Source: DATEEG01 sp035525055
Lineage (GTDB): Bacteria; Actinomycetota; Acidimicrobiia; Spongiisociales; ZC4RG35
Length of the DNA: 41,136 nt
NCBI GenBank assembly: GCA_035525055.1
Contig: DATLEZ010000108.1
Span: forward strand, 1 to 41,136
Reading direction: 5' to 3'
A model generated the notes under the pieces. The model had not been told where the DNA came from and did no database searches. It was given only the letters and a program-made list of their open reading frames with translations. Numbering within the stretch: position 1 is the first letter of the stretch; each line of letters begins with the position of its first letter. This document shows, piece by piece, positions 13,712-22,427 of this stretch. A program made the position numbers and the translations under genes.

Positions 13712-16558
13712 GTGGATGCCTCCGAGCGTCTCAAGATTCGAGTGCTGGGTCCGGTGCGGGCGGCAGTAGATGACCGTCCGATCAATTTGGGTGGTGCCAG
13801 GCAAAAGGCGATGCTGGCGTTCCTGGCCTGCCATCCGGCGAGGGTGGTTTCGGTCTCGAGCCTCATCGACGCAATCTGGGGGGAAGCTCCACCGGAATCG
13901 GCAAACGCCGTCCAAGTCTCGATCAATCGGCTACGGCAGGCAATGGGGGAGGCTCGCGACGTCTTGATAACCGATCCGCCTGGCTATCGGTTGGCACTGG
14001 ACGGTGACGCCATCGATGCGGCGCGTTTCGTGACATTGTTCGAATTATCGAAATCGGCTGGAAGTCGGCGGCGCTTGTTGTTGGAGGAGTGTTTGAGTCT
14101 TTGGGAGGGCGAGGCGTTTGCCGACATCCCCGATGTTCCGTTCGTCGCCGGCGAGAAAACTCGTCTTCAGGAATTGCGGCTTGCGGCAACTGAGGATCGC
14201 ATAGAGCTCGACCTCGCCAGTAGTCGTCACCAAAACCTTACCGCCGAACTCGAAGCTCTGGTCCAGGCTGAACCATATCGCGAGGCACTCTGGCGTTTCC
14301 TCATCGTCGCCTTGTATCGATCCGACCGACAAGCTGATGCTCTTGCCGCATTTCATCGCGTTCGCCAGATTCTGCTTGAGGATCTCGGCCTGGATCCCGG
14401 GCCAGCCCTCGTCGCGCTCGAAGACGCAGTCCTCCGCCAAGATCCTTCGCTCGATCCGCCAGTTGCTCTCGAGGCTGCTCAGAGGCTGAAGGAACCTCCA
14501 AGCGAGCTGATGGGTCGGCAGGACGAACTCGCCACGCTGTGCGATCAAACCAGAAGGCACCGCCTGGTGACGGTGGTCGGGCCGGGCGGGGTGGGCAAGA
14601 CTCGCCTTGCCCTCGAGGTCGCGCATGACCTGGTTGACCAGTTTCAGGGCGGGGTCACCTTTGTCGAACTAGCCGACCTCAAGGATCCGTCGCTCGTGAT
14701 GGCTGAAATCGCTCGCGCGAGAGGAGCTGGTGGCGGACATGATCCCTTGGCCGACCTAGTGACCAATCTGGGCGATCTTCCAACCTTGCTGGTCCTCGAC
14801 AACTTCGAACAAGTGTCAAAGGCCTCACCGGAGCTCGCACGACTGCTGGAGATGACCCGGACCACCCATCTACTAGTGACTTCGCGAGCGCCAATGCACT
14901 TGGTAGCCGAGCATCTCTTCCAGCTTTCACCTCTTCCGCCGGATCAAGGATCCGCGCTCTTCATCGCTCGGGCTGAAGCGGTGTGTTCGAACCGGCCTGA
15001 CGACGAGACCGCCATCGCGATTTCGGAGCAGCTCGATGGCCTTCCACTTGCAATCGAGCTTGCCGCCGCCAAGTGTCGACATATGTCCGCTGCCGACCTA
15101 CTCGCTCGTCTCACGGATCGCTTCGAGACTCTGAGCGAAGGGGCGCATGATCTGCCTGACCGCCACCGGGCCCTGCGGGCCACGCTGGATTGGAGTGCCG
15201 AACTACTCGGCAACTATGCCCGGGATGTGCTTGTAAGGATTTCCGTTTTCGCCTCCCCGTTCGATCTAGACGCCGCCAAAGCCGTCGCAGATGGTGGCAC
15301 CGACCTTGTTAAACCGATCGGAGAGTTAGTGGATGCGAATCTCCTCACCGCGGAGGATGGCCGTTATCGCATGCTTGAAACAGTTCGGGAATATGCCTAT
15401 TCGCACCTAGTCGGCACAGGCCAAGCTGAGTCGATGGCAGCCCGGCATGCGAGCTGGATAATCGCGCGATGCAAGATTGCCGAGTCGGACCTTCATAGTG
15501 CTCACGAGATGGCTGCTCGGAGTGAGCTGTCTGGATTTCTTCCGGACATGCGATCTGCAATCGACTATCTCCTCGAAAATCACCGACACGAGGAAGTGGC
15601 CGAGATGCTGTTGGCCACGTCCCTGATGTGGTATCACGAGGGGCTTCTCTCCGAACTAGCGCGCTACCTGGAACTGGCTTCCGAAGGATCCATAACGGGC
15701 GCAATAGAGGCTGAGGCAACGACAATGCGAGGCGTCTTCGCCAAGCTCTCCGGGGACAATGACCGAGGTGTGCCGCTAATCATGGAAGGGGTTGAACGCC
15801 TCCGCCGCCTATCTCCAAATTCGGTCAAACTCGTCAACGGCCTTTGTCATCTGGCTGCGTTTCGGGCCGAAATCGGAGACGCGACCGCATTCGAGGCCGC
15901 AGATGAAGCACTCTCCGTTGCGGAGCGGAGTGGCGACCCGGGTTCGGTGGTCATGGCTCTTGACCTTGGGAGCTATGTAGCTGGAGTCCTGAACAGCCTC
16001 GACCGGGCGTTGATGGCAGCTGAGCAATCCGTCGAAGCCGGGCGGCGGCTCGACTCGCCGCAACTTGCCAACTCGCTTGCGAGAATGGCAGTCGCGCTTG
16101 AGGCTATTGGCCGGCACGACCAAGCCGTGGCCGCAGCTGAGGAGGCCCTCGCACTGGCCGAGTCTGGACGCTCCGCGGCTCAGCTCGCCGAGGTCAGACT
16201 CAATGTCGCTCCGATGATCGCATCATCGAATCGGGCGATGGCCGCTGACAGCTTGACCAAATCAGTAGCGGCGTGGGTGGCGATGGGACTTGTGCCATCG
16301 GCTCTCGACGCGGCGTCGAAGCTAGCCACACTGATAGCTAAGCAACTCCCCACCGAGGCCGCGATGATGGTCGGCGCCATTGACTTTCATTCCGGAGCCA
16401 GGACCGAGCCAACTCTCAAGTCGGAGCTTGTCGCGCTACTCGGAGAGCACAACTTCGAGGTGAGCTACAACACCGGCAGGCGACTCGACATGGATCGCCT
16501 GAGTCGACTTGCCGCTGAAGCAACCGACAAGGTCAAAGTCAGTTCACTCGGGTCTTAG
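13712..16558 (+). CDS. AfsR-like regulator: SARP/BTAD - NB-ARC ATPase - TPR
   Basis: 948 residues. Residues 8-95 are the OmpR-type DNA-binding domain (IRVLGPVRAAV, DAIWGEAPPESANAVQVSIN) and 98-250 the BTAD domain. About 265-470 is a STAND/NB-ARC NTPase with Walker A VGPGGVGKT (289-297), Walker B LLVLDNFE (359-366), LLVTSRAP and the GLPLAIELAA motif. The remainder is helical repeat (TPR-like) to the C-terminus. This is the layout of AfsR and related actinobacterial activators, in which nucleotide state and the TPR region gate DNA binding. The GTG at 13712 directly follows CGGAGG; the N-terminal strand begins at once, so a later start would cut the fold. No SARP-type box is seen upstream. It differs from the cyclase-type SARP protein at 5716 in all but the DNA-binding and BTAD parts. 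Confidence 0.9.
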   Translation: MDASERLKIRVLGPVRAAVDDRPINLGGARQKAMLAFLACHPARVVSVSSLIDAIWGEAPPESANAVQVSINRLRQAMGEARDVLITDPPGYRLALDGDAIDAARFVTLFELSKSAGSRRRLLLEECLSLWEGEAFADIPDVPFVAGEKTRLQELRLAATEDRIELDLASSRHQNLTAELEALVQAEPYREALWRFLIVALYRSDRQADALAAFHRVRQILLEDLGLDPGPALVALEDAVLRQDPSLDPPVALEAAQRLKEPPSELMGRQDELATLCDQTRRHRLVTVVGPGGVGKTRLALEVAHDLVDQFQGGVTFVELADLKDPSLVMAEIARARGAGGGHDPLADLVTNLGDLPTLLVLDNFEQVSKASPELARLLEMTRTTHLLVTSRAPMHLVAEHLFQLSPLPPDQGSALFIARAEAVCSNRPDDETAIAISEQLDGLPLAIELAAAKCRHMSAADLLARLTDRFETLSEGAHDLPDRHRALRATLDWSAELLGNYARDVLVRISVFASPFDLDAAKAVADGGTDLVKPIGELVDANLLTAEDGRYRMLETVREYAYSHLVGTGQAESMAARHASWIIARCKIAESDLHSAHEMAARSELSGFLPDMRSAIDYLLENHRHEEVAEMLLATSLMWYHEGLLSELARYLELASEGSITGAIEAEATTMRGVFAKLSGDNDRGVPLIMEGVERLRRLSPNSVKLVNGLCHLAAFRAEIGDATAFEAADEALSVAERSGDPGSVVMALDLGSYVAGVLNSLDRALMAAEQSVEAGRRLDSPQLANSLARMAVALEAIGRHDQAVAAAEEALALAESGRSAAQLAEVRLNVAPMIASSNRAMAADSLTKSVAAWVAMGLVPSALDAASKLATLIAKQLPTEAAMMVGAIDFHSGARTEPTLKSELVALLGEHNFEVSYNTGRRLDMDRLSRLAAEATDKVKVSSLGS

Positions 16559-16738
16559 GCGCTGCGAGACACCGTTTCGCACCAAGTTGGACGTTGGGCG
16601 ACAAGACTGTGAAACGAAGGAGACCTGAACCCAATCATCGGGTAGCAGGCCACCCAAATGTGGGACCGCGATCAGAGGTAGTCGAACTAACAAGGCCGAA
16701 GCCGAAGATATCTGCATGCCAAGTCGGGCTGGGCGCCT

Positions 16739-17374
16739 TCATGCTTCGATCGCCAAGTCCATGCCCGAGTTCGGAGAGATTGAATACCCCGGGCCCAGTT
16801 GTTCGCGCAGGCGAGCGAGCAGTGTGGCTTGCAATCTTGCAGCCTCTTCCTCCTCAGTCGGTGTCTGCTCGCGCCACGAATAGTCCGTCTCGTCGGGCGC
16901 AATTTCATCTTCTTGACCGGGAACGGAGCGTTGCCAGCCAATTGAGGTCAGGAAGGCAAGCCGTTCGAGATCGGACGCAAGATCGGAAGAGATGGATAAT
17001 GATCGAGGGTCTACGTACGACCCCCAGCGTTCAAAGGCGTCGGCGTCACGAGCCCAAAGCGTCACCCCCATCCCTGCTTCATACGACAGTGTCAAGGCGA
17101 AGTGGCGACCAGCCGACGCAGCAACCCGAACGGCACACACCCGTTGACCGGAAGTGGCCGTGTCTCCCTCCTTGAGCAGAATCTCTATCAGCTGACCGCG
17201 TACAGGCGTACTAAAGATCCCCGAAGAATCTCCGAGTCTGAGAATCCTGTCTCCAGCCTCGAGCATTGCGCCTTTGTGGACAAGCCAGGAGGCCGGTCCG
17301 CTGGTTTTCTTCCAGAGTCTTTGAGTCACCAGCGTGACAACGCGCCGCCTTCCACGCCTTGCGGGTGAAATCAC
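16739..17374 (-). CDS. Hypothetical protein with a biotinyl/lipoyl-like half-domain
   Basis: About 211 residues (GTG start; the exact start is uncertain and no ribosome binding site stands out). Residues 35-85 (KGAMLEAGDRILRLGD, STPVRGQLIEILLKEGDTA) resemble a biotinyl/lipoyl-type hammerhead without the modified lysine motif. The rest is acidic with a long helical C-terminus (EEEEAARLQATLLARLREQL). No family is recognised. It is convergent with the AfsR-like gene and has no neighbours on its own strand, so the context gives no clue. It could be a cargo gene of the island. Confidence 0.5.
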   Translation of the reverse strand: MISPARRGRRRVVTLVTQRLWKKTSGPASWLVHKGAMLEAGDRILRLGDSSGIFSTPVRGQLIEILLKEGDTATSGQRVCAVRVAASAGRHFALTLSYEAGMGVTLWARDADAFERWGSYVDPRSLSISSDLASDLERLAFLTSIGWQRSVPGQEDEIAPDETDYSWREQTPTEEEEAARLQATLLARLREQLGPGYSISPNSGMDLAIEA

Positions 17375-17748
17375 GGTGCGTGTCTCACGACTTGGGTCCG
17401 GTCAGCGTGCTGGGGTCACCAAAAACCGGGGTGGAGTCGGCACCCACAGAAACCAATTCAAGGACAGATTCTCGCCAGGCCATGTCACCAGAATCTCGGC
17501 ACTGTAGCGCCCTGCCTCGCAACGAAGCCGCCGCATTCTGAGGGTCGGAAGCCTGAAGTCCGAGCGGTCGTGGCCTCCTCGGACGGCCTTGGATGGCTAC
17601 GGGACCTGTTCGAAGGTTTAATCAGAATGCGCAAACCGACTTGACGGAACGGTTCAAAAGCGCGAACCAAGGTGCGGACGAGACGCCTACCGAAGGGCAT
17701 GGACTTCAAGGGATGGGCACCATAAACCCCTTGGTGACGGGCTATTCC
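17375..17748. other. Gap without recognisable genes
   Basis: I see no gene, RNA or repeat here. It lies downstream of the tRNA-Val fragment and may be the inner end of the integrated region. Confidence 0.5.
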
Positions 17749-17798
17749 TGGTGGGCGTTGAGGGGCTCGAACCGCCGACCTCTTCCTTGTAAGGGAAG
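17749..17798 (-). pseudogene. 3' half of a tRNA-Val(UAC) gene
   Basis: Read on the minus strand, the stretch gives an intact anticodon arm (CTTCC-CTTACAA-GGAAG), a variable region GAGGTC, a T-arm with TTCGAGC and one stem mismatch, and a 3' acceptor strand AACGCCC with encoded CCA. The 5' half (D-arm and the matching GGGCGTT strand) is absent: upstream the sequence is the end of a truncated oxidase gene. Such 3' tRNA halves are typical attachment-site products of integrative elements. Confidence 0.65.
17775..17797 (-). repeat. tRNA-Val-derived 23-bp direct repeat, right copy (att-like)
   Basis: Identical to 1878-1900 (core CCTCTTCCTTGTAAGGGAA) in the same orientation; the two copies enclose about 15.9 kb that contains the TIR/SARP genes. 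This copy covers the anticodon arm of the tRNA fragment. Confidence 0.65.
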
Positions 17799-17847
17799 CA
17801 GTCGAAGCTGGCACGGCCAACGGCATGTCAGGATCTCGCGGCTGTCT

Positions 17848-18057
17848 TAGAAGCTCAACCACCTGAGTGTTACGGGCCAGGGTGATTTCGTCTTCGGCTG
17901 CGCCGTCGATGTAATCGAAAACACCGCTCGGGTGCCTGCGTTTAGCAACGAGGCGTAGGTCGTCGATGTTCGCCGCTCGCCTCAGCCGTCTCTTGGCTGA
18001 ACTCCTCTCAACGGGTCGGAAGCGCACTACCGAGCGTAGGGTCCTCATCATGCCCAT
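17848..18057 (-). pseudogene. Alpha-hydroxy-acid oxidase (FMN), N-terminal fragment
   Basis: From ATG 18057, behind a GGAGGGGG site, about 70 residues match the N-terminus of FMN-dependent alpha-hydroxy-acid dehydrogenases/oxidases: RRAANIDDLRLVAKRRHPSG, then VFDYIDGAAEDEITLARN, with the invariant FDYIDGAAEDE motif. After RNTQVVELL the likeness ends and about 50 bases later the tRNA-Val fragment begins. Full proteins are about 380-400 residues, so over 300 are missing. The gene was probably cut by an integration or deletion at the tRNA-derived site. Confidence 0.75.
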
Positions 18058-18101
18058 GGCCCCCTCCAATCCACCTGACCTCCAAGACTCTGGATGCGCG
18101 A

Positions 18102-18112
18102 TGGTCGGACCA
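18102..18112. promoter_or_regulatory. GntR (FCD) operator in front of the first SDR operon
   Basis: TGGTCGGACCA, a near-perfect palindrome of the TGGTnnnACCA type known for FadR/FCD-class GntR regulators. TATACG at 18116 could be the -10, so the operator would sit just upstream of it, as it does at 23321-23331. Start codon of the SDR gene is 64 bp further on. Confidence 0.6.
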
Positions 18113-18175
18113 ATCTATACGGATTTCGGCCACAACCCTTTGCGTTGGTATGACCATGACGATTAGTTTTTGGTT

Positions 18176-18955
18176 GTGGCCACTCTGCAAGGTTCTCCGC
18201 CCGGCGTCGAATGGAGGGAGTTCTCCGGCCTCACCGCCCTGATCACCGGCGCGTCCTCGGGAATCGGGTTCGCTGTGATGAGCAAGCTGATCGCCGCCGG
18301 AGCAGATGTGCACGGCACCTCGCGTCGCTCCGAGGGCGTCCTAACGATCGCAGACGCAGGTGGAATACCTCATTTGTGTGATGTCACCTCACCGACGGCC
18401 CGCTCTCGCCTGCTGGAGCGGGTGGGCCATTGCCACCTCTTCGTCAACACGGCCGGCGAGAACCGGGTGAGTGCGTTGGACGACGTGACTTCCGAGGACT
18501 ACCGATTTGTGATGGCGACCAACCTCGATGCTCCCTTCTTTCTCACCCAAGCAGCAGCGCGTCAAATGTCGTCTGGTGGCGCCATTGTTCTGGTGTCGTC
18601 GGCCGCGGCCAAGAAGGCCGACCCGCGAACCGCGGTCTACGCGGCGGCTAAGGCCGGGGTGATTTCCCTGACCCGAAGCTTCGCCCTGGACCTCGCACCC
18701 CGCAAGATACGAGTCAATGCCGTGGCCCCCAAGATCATCGACACCCCGATGCAGCGAGCGCACGTCGAACGGACCGCGCTCCTCCTAGGCAAGACACCCG
18801 ACCGACTGCATGATGAGCGAATCGCAGAGGTGCCCCTGGGGCGAGCCGGCACACCGGAGGAGTGTGCCGACGCCATACTCTTCCTGCTCAGCCCCCGCTC
18901 CTCCTATCTGACCGGACAAACCGTGGATGTGGACGGCGGATGGCTGATGGTGTGA
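18176..18955 (+). CDS. SDR-family NAD(P)-dependent oxidoreductase (1)
   Basis: About 259 residues, classical short-chain dehydrogenase. The cofactor motif TGASSGIG is at 24-31, the catalytic serine at about 141-142, YAAAK (Y155, K159) follows, and the C-terminus ends in YLTGQTVDVDGGW, as in 3-oxoacyl-ACP-reductase-like/sugar dehydrogenase SDRs. The start is GTG 18176 or TTG 18170; neither has a clear ribosome binding site. It is first in a four-gene operon behind a GntR operator and overlaps the next gene by 16 bases. Substrate unknown; a hydroxyl of a sugar or sugar acid is likely from context. Confidence 0.85.
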   Translation: MATLQGSPPGVEWREFSGLTALITGASSGIGFAVMSKLIAAGADVHGTSRRSEGVLTIADAGGIPHLCDVTSPTARSRLLERVGHCHLFVNTAGENRVSALDDVTSEDYRFVMATNLDAPFFLTQAAARQMSSGGAIVLVSSAAAKKADPRTAVYAAAKAGVISLTRSFALDLAPRKIRVNAVAPKIIDTPMQRAHVERTALLLGKTPDRLHDERIAEVPLGRAGTPEECADAILFLLSPRSSYLTGQTVDVDGGWLMV

Positions 18956-19815
18956 CCCGCCCAACCGGGACAGATCCAATCCCGCGCCCACCGGGCCTGG
19001 ACGATATGGCGGCTCTCCGACCCGAGGTCCTTTTTGATTGCTCGGACGCGACGGCCATCGTCGTCGGGGGCGGTGGCGGCGTCGGGTCGTGGCTCGCCGC
19101 CGGGCTTGCCCTTGCCGGGGCGGGAGTCGTCGTCGCGGACATCTCTGCGGAGCGGGTCGAACCAATTACTCGACTGATCGAAGACGCAGGGGGATCGGCG
19201 CATGGTTTCGCGGGTGACATCTCCGATCACGACACCGTCCAACACCTGATGGAGATGGCATATAGAGCCTCATCTAGACCGCTGAGAGTGATGGTCAATG
19301 CGGCGGCGGTCAACAGACGGTTGCCGGCTTTGGACGTCGACCCGGAGACCTACGACTGGGTCATGGACGTCGACCTGCGCATGCCCTTCTTCCTGTCACA
19401 GGCCGCGGCCAGGGCGATGAAGGCGACGGGCGGTGGCTCGATCATCCACATCTCCTCCACCAACGCCCGGTTCGGGCTCCAATCCACCTCGGTCTACGCC
19501 GCGGCCAAGGCCGGGCTCGACCAGCTGGCCCGCACCCTCGCCGTGGAATGGGCCCCACACGGGATCAGGGTCAATTGCATCGCCCCCGGGTTTCTCATGA
19601 CCGAGTTGTCGAGGCCGCTCTGGGATCAGGCTCCGAAACGGAGCTGGATCCTGGACCGGGTCCCTCTCGCCAGGCCCGGGTCACCGGTGGAGCTTCTGGG
19701 GGCATGCCTCCTCCTCGCCTCTGCCGCCGGGTCATTCATCACCGGTCAGACCCTGACCGTCGACGGAGGTTTCCTGGCCGGAAACGACTGGGAAAGTACC
19801 GGAGCGACGACTTGA
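18940..19815 (+). CDS. SDR-family oxidoreductase (2)
   Basis: About 291 residues from ATG 18940 (ATG 19006 is the alternative). The glycine motif is GGGGGVG (43-49) where most SDRs have TGxxxGIG, followed by NAAAVN, serine 172-173, YAAAK (Y186, K190) and a FITGQTLTVDGG end, so it is a complete classical SDR. It shares the operon with genes before (16-base overlap) and after (TTGA overlap). Three adjacent different SDRs suggest successive oxidations or reductions of one substrate rather than duplicates of one enzyme. Confidence 0.85.
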   Translation: MADGVTRPTGTDPIPRPPGLDDMAALRPEVLFDCSDATAIVVGGGGGVGSWLAAGLALAGAGVVVADISAERVEPITRLIEDAGGSAHGFAGDISDHDTVQHLMEMAYRASSRPLRVMVNAAAVNRRLPALDVDPETYDWVMDVDLRMPFFLSQAAARAMKATGGGSIIHISSTNARFGLQSTSVYAAAKAGLDQLARTLAVEWAPHGIRVNCIAPGFLMTELSRPLWDQAPKRSWILDRVPLARPGSPVELLGACLLLASAAGSFITGQTLTVDGGFLAGNDWESTGATT

Positions 19816-20537
19816 CCTCCTGCCTGTCGGGGCGGGTCGCGGTGGTGACTGGGGCGGGGAGCGGGATCGGGGCGGCCATCGCCATCGACCTCGCCGCCCG
19901 CGGAGCCCGGGTAGCCATCGTCGCCCGTCACGAGCCACCCCTGCGCTCCGTCGCCGAGACCATCGAGCAAGCTGGGGGGACGGCCCACGTCGTCGTCTCC
20001 GACGTCGCCGACCCGAAATCGGTGGTCGCCGCCGCCGAATCGACCAGAGTCAACCTAGGACGACCACAGATCCTGGTCAACGGCGCCGGCTTCGCTGACA
20101 CCTGCCTTGTCGAGGAACTGACGATGAACGAGGTCGACCACATGATCGACGTGAATCTCAAAGGAGTCATCTACTGGACCAAGGCAGTTCTCCCCGACCT
20201 GCTGGTGGACGGCGGAGACATCGTCAACATCGCGTCCCTCGGAGGGGTCCGCTCCTTCCCGGGGTGGTCGCTGTACTGCGCCGCCAAGCACGGAGTGGTC
20301 GGCTTCGCAGGCGCCTTGGCTCAGGAGGTCGCTGATCGCAACGTCAGGGTGACCACTATCTGTCCCGGGGCCACTGCCACCGCCCTCTGGGAGAAGCCGG
20401 GGATGTCCTACTCCGGCCCGGCGGAGGTGATGCTGGAGCCCCGGCAAGTCGCCGCAACCGTCCTGCACATACTGGAGATTCCGCGCCATGTCCTGTTCAA
20501 AGACGTCCTGATGCTCCCGGCCGGTGAGTGGGCATGA
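19812..20537 (+). CDS. SDR-family oxidoreductase (3)
   Basis: 241 residues from a TTG at 19812 that overlaps the preceding stop (TTGA), which fixes the start since the cofactor motif TGAGSGIG is already at 13-20. S142, Y155 and K159 form the catalytic set (YCAAK). The C-terminal part lacks the usual TGQ..DGG end and instead has RHVLFKDVLMLPAGEWA, as in SDRs of the YdfG/serine-dehydrogenase-like group. Third gene of the operon. Confidence 0.85.
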   Translation: MTSCLSGRVAVVTGAGSGIGAAIAIDLAARGARVAIVARHEPPLRSVAETIEQAGGTAHVVVSDVADPKSVVAAAESTRVNLGRPQILVNGAGFADTCLVEELTMNEVDHMIDVNLKGVIYWTKAVLPDLLVDGGDIVNIASLGGVRSFPGWSLYCAAKHGVVGFAGALAQEVADRNVRVTTICPGATATALWEKPGMSYSGPAEVMLEPRQVAATVLHILEIPRHVLFKDVLMLPAGEWA

Positions 20538-20559
20538 GAATGAGAGGAGGACCGACCAG

Positions 20560-21612
20560 ATGACCGAGAGTCGGCCAGGCCCTTTGGTACTCGCCGCGGG
20601 GCTGTCCAACGTCGAGTGTCCCACCCTGGGACCCGATGGGTGGATCCTCAACGTGTGCAGCCTGGACCGGCTCGAAGAGCACTGGCCGACCCGAGCCGGT
20701 GACATCACGGTGACCCACCCTGACCGGCCGCTAGAGACCTCCGTCCTCTTCTCCACGTCGACCCCGGAGGTCACCGGGATCCCCGCCGCCCTGGCGTTCG
20801 GCCCGGACCAGGCGATCTACGTGGCCGACGAGGGGAGACGGGCGATCGTCCGAGTTACCGCCTCGGGCCAGATCGAAGACATCATCACGCGGTACCAGGG
20901 GGAACGGATCAACGGCCCCAATGACCTGTCCTTCGACGAGAACGGCGATCTCTATTTCACCGACCCGTGGACGAGCTCTCCCAACAATCCGGTCGCCGCG
21001 GTGTACAGATACGACTGGGAACACCAAGAGCTATCTCTTATCGAGGCCGGCATGGAGTTCACCAACGGCATCGTCGTCAAGGACGGTCGCGTGTACGTAG
21101 CCGAAACGTTCCCACGAGCAGTGTGGGTGTATGAGATCGAGGGCCGGGGGCGGGCCGGCAACAAGCGGCTCTTCTGCCGTTTGCCCTGTGTAATGAACCC
21201 CCCAATGTTGCCACCCCGTGTCCGGGAGAGCATCGGCGCCGAGTACGTAGTCGGACCCGACGGGATGGCCTTCGACGCCGAAGGCCACCTTTGGGTCACT
21301 CACTACGGCGGAAGCGGGGTGTTCGTCTACGACTCCGCCGGGCAGCTCACCGACATACTCCCCGTGCCCGGGACGAAGCCGACCAACCTCTGCTTTGGTG
21401 GCCCCGACCTCGAGACGACCTATGTGGCAATCGACGATCCTGGTGTGATCGTCGAGTACCACCTCGGCGTTCGGGGCGATCGGATCAACTTCTGTCCCTC
21501 TCGGCTCGACCCACACCCATGGTTATCAGCGATCGCCGATGCCTCGGTCCCGCTGCCGGGAAGACGGGCCCTCCCTCGTGTCGAGCCACCCGCCTTGTTC
21601 CACAATCACTGA
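20560..21612 (+). CDS. SMP-30/gluconolactonase-like beta-propeller hydrolase
   Basis: 350 residues from ATG 20560 behind GAGAGGAGG. It carries SMP-30/LRE features: ALAFGPDQAIYVADEG, INGPNDLSFDENGDLYFTDPW (Asn/Asp metal ligands), EFTNGIVV with the conserved asparagine, and YVVGPDGMAFDAEGHLWVTHYG. The family are calcium/zinc-dependent lactonases that open sugar lactones formed by dehydrogenases, which fits the SDR genes before it. It ends the first operon and its last 7 bases overlap the end of the convergent SDR gene. Confidence 0.85.
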   Translation: MTESRPGPLVLAAGLSNVECPTLGPDGWILNVCSLDRLEEHWPTRAGDITVTHPDRPLETSVLFSTSTPEVTGIPAALAFGPDQAIYVADEGRRAIVRVTASGQIEDIITRYQGERINGPNDLSFDENGDLYFTDPWTSSPNNPVAAVYRYDWEHQELSLIEAGMEFTNGIVVKDGRVYVAETFPRAVWVYEIEGRGRAGNKRLFCRLPCVMNPPMLPPRVRESIGAEYVVGPDGMAFDAEGHLWVTHYGGSGVFVYDSAGQLTDILPVPGTKPTNLCFGGPDLETTYVAIDDPGVIVEYHLGVRGDRINFCPSRLDPHPWLSAIADASVPLPGRRALPRVEPPALFHNH

Positions 21613-22415
21613 CGCGGGCCGACTTCCATCGCCCAAGGTGAACGCGTATGGCGCTCAATACTCGACGGGACCAGGAGAAACCGGCCGTTGGACCAAGAAG
21701 CGGGCCTGGTCAGGATCTCGGCAACCAGATCTCCGGCCTCCCGCGGGTCGTCCCCTCCATCCGAGGCGACGCGGCTCGCCCATTCAGCCAGGTGCACGGC
21801 CGGAACGCCCGCCGCCTCCGCTTTTCTCCTGATGTCCTCGCCCATGTTGGTGAAGACATCCCCAGGGTGGATGGCGCAGGCGCTCACCCCGGTCCCCGCG
21901 AAGTGGGCGGCGAGACATGCGGTGTAGGCGTTGAGCGCCAGCTTGGCGGTGGCATAGCTGGTCATCAACGGATCCGGACCGTGGAGGGTCTGCGCCGAAG
22001 ACACCACCACCACCCTACCCCAGCCGTTGTCCCGCATGGTCGCGAGGAAGGGTTGCACCGTCCGGTAGGTCCCGATCACGTTTGTCTCCAGGGCCGACTC
22101 CCATTCCGATGCATCTTCGAGGCCGGGTAGGGCGATGGGGCCGACAACACCGGCTGCGGCCACAACCGCAATCCGTTTCGGCGCCATCTCGGTAATGGTC
22201 TCCTGCATCGGCTCGAGGTGCGAGGGCATCCTCACGTCGGCAACGACTGTCCTGACATCCCCCGAACATTGCGCTGCCACAGCCTCGAGCCGCTGTAGGT
22301 CCCGGCCGACCAGAATCGTGACACGACTGAGAGTCGAAGCCGACGCGGAGATCCAGCGCCCTATCCCCCCGCTGCCGCCGGTGATCACAACGAGGTCTGC
22401 CACCGGGCTAGACAC
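21606..22415 (-). CDS. SDR-family oxidoreductase (4)
   Basis: 269 residues from GTG 22415. TGGSGGIG at 12-19, serines 139-140, YATAK (Y154, K158) and an AIHPGDVFTNM segment mark a classical SDR, with the looser C-terminus seen in benzil-reductase/sepiapterin-reductase-like members. It lies 12 bp behind the GntR gene on the same strand and is probably cotranscribed with it, so it may be subject to the same regulator. Confidence 0.82.
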   Translation of the reverse strand: MSSPVADLVVITGGSGGIGRWISASASTLSRVTILVGRDLQRLEAVAAQCSGDVRTVVADVRMPSHLEPMQETITEMAPKRIAVVAAAGVVGPIALPGLEDASEWESALETNVIGTYRTVQPFLATMRDNGWGRVVVVSSAQTLHGPDPLMTSYATAKLALNAYTACLAAHFAGTGVSACAIHPGDVFTNMGEDIRRKAEAAGVPAVHLAEWASRVASDGGDDPREAGDLVAEILTRPASWSNGRFLLVPSSIERHTRSPWAMEVGPRQ

Positions 22416-22427
22416 CCCAGAGTCCTC

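Noticed and set aside
16563..16581. Eight-base-pair stem after the AfsR-like gene as a terminator
   Set aside because: The stem is short with a G-T pair and no U-tract follows.
16594..17175. Plus-strand open frame after the AfsR-like gene
   Set aside because: It is opposite the lipoyl-like hypothetical gene, has no motif and shows random composition.
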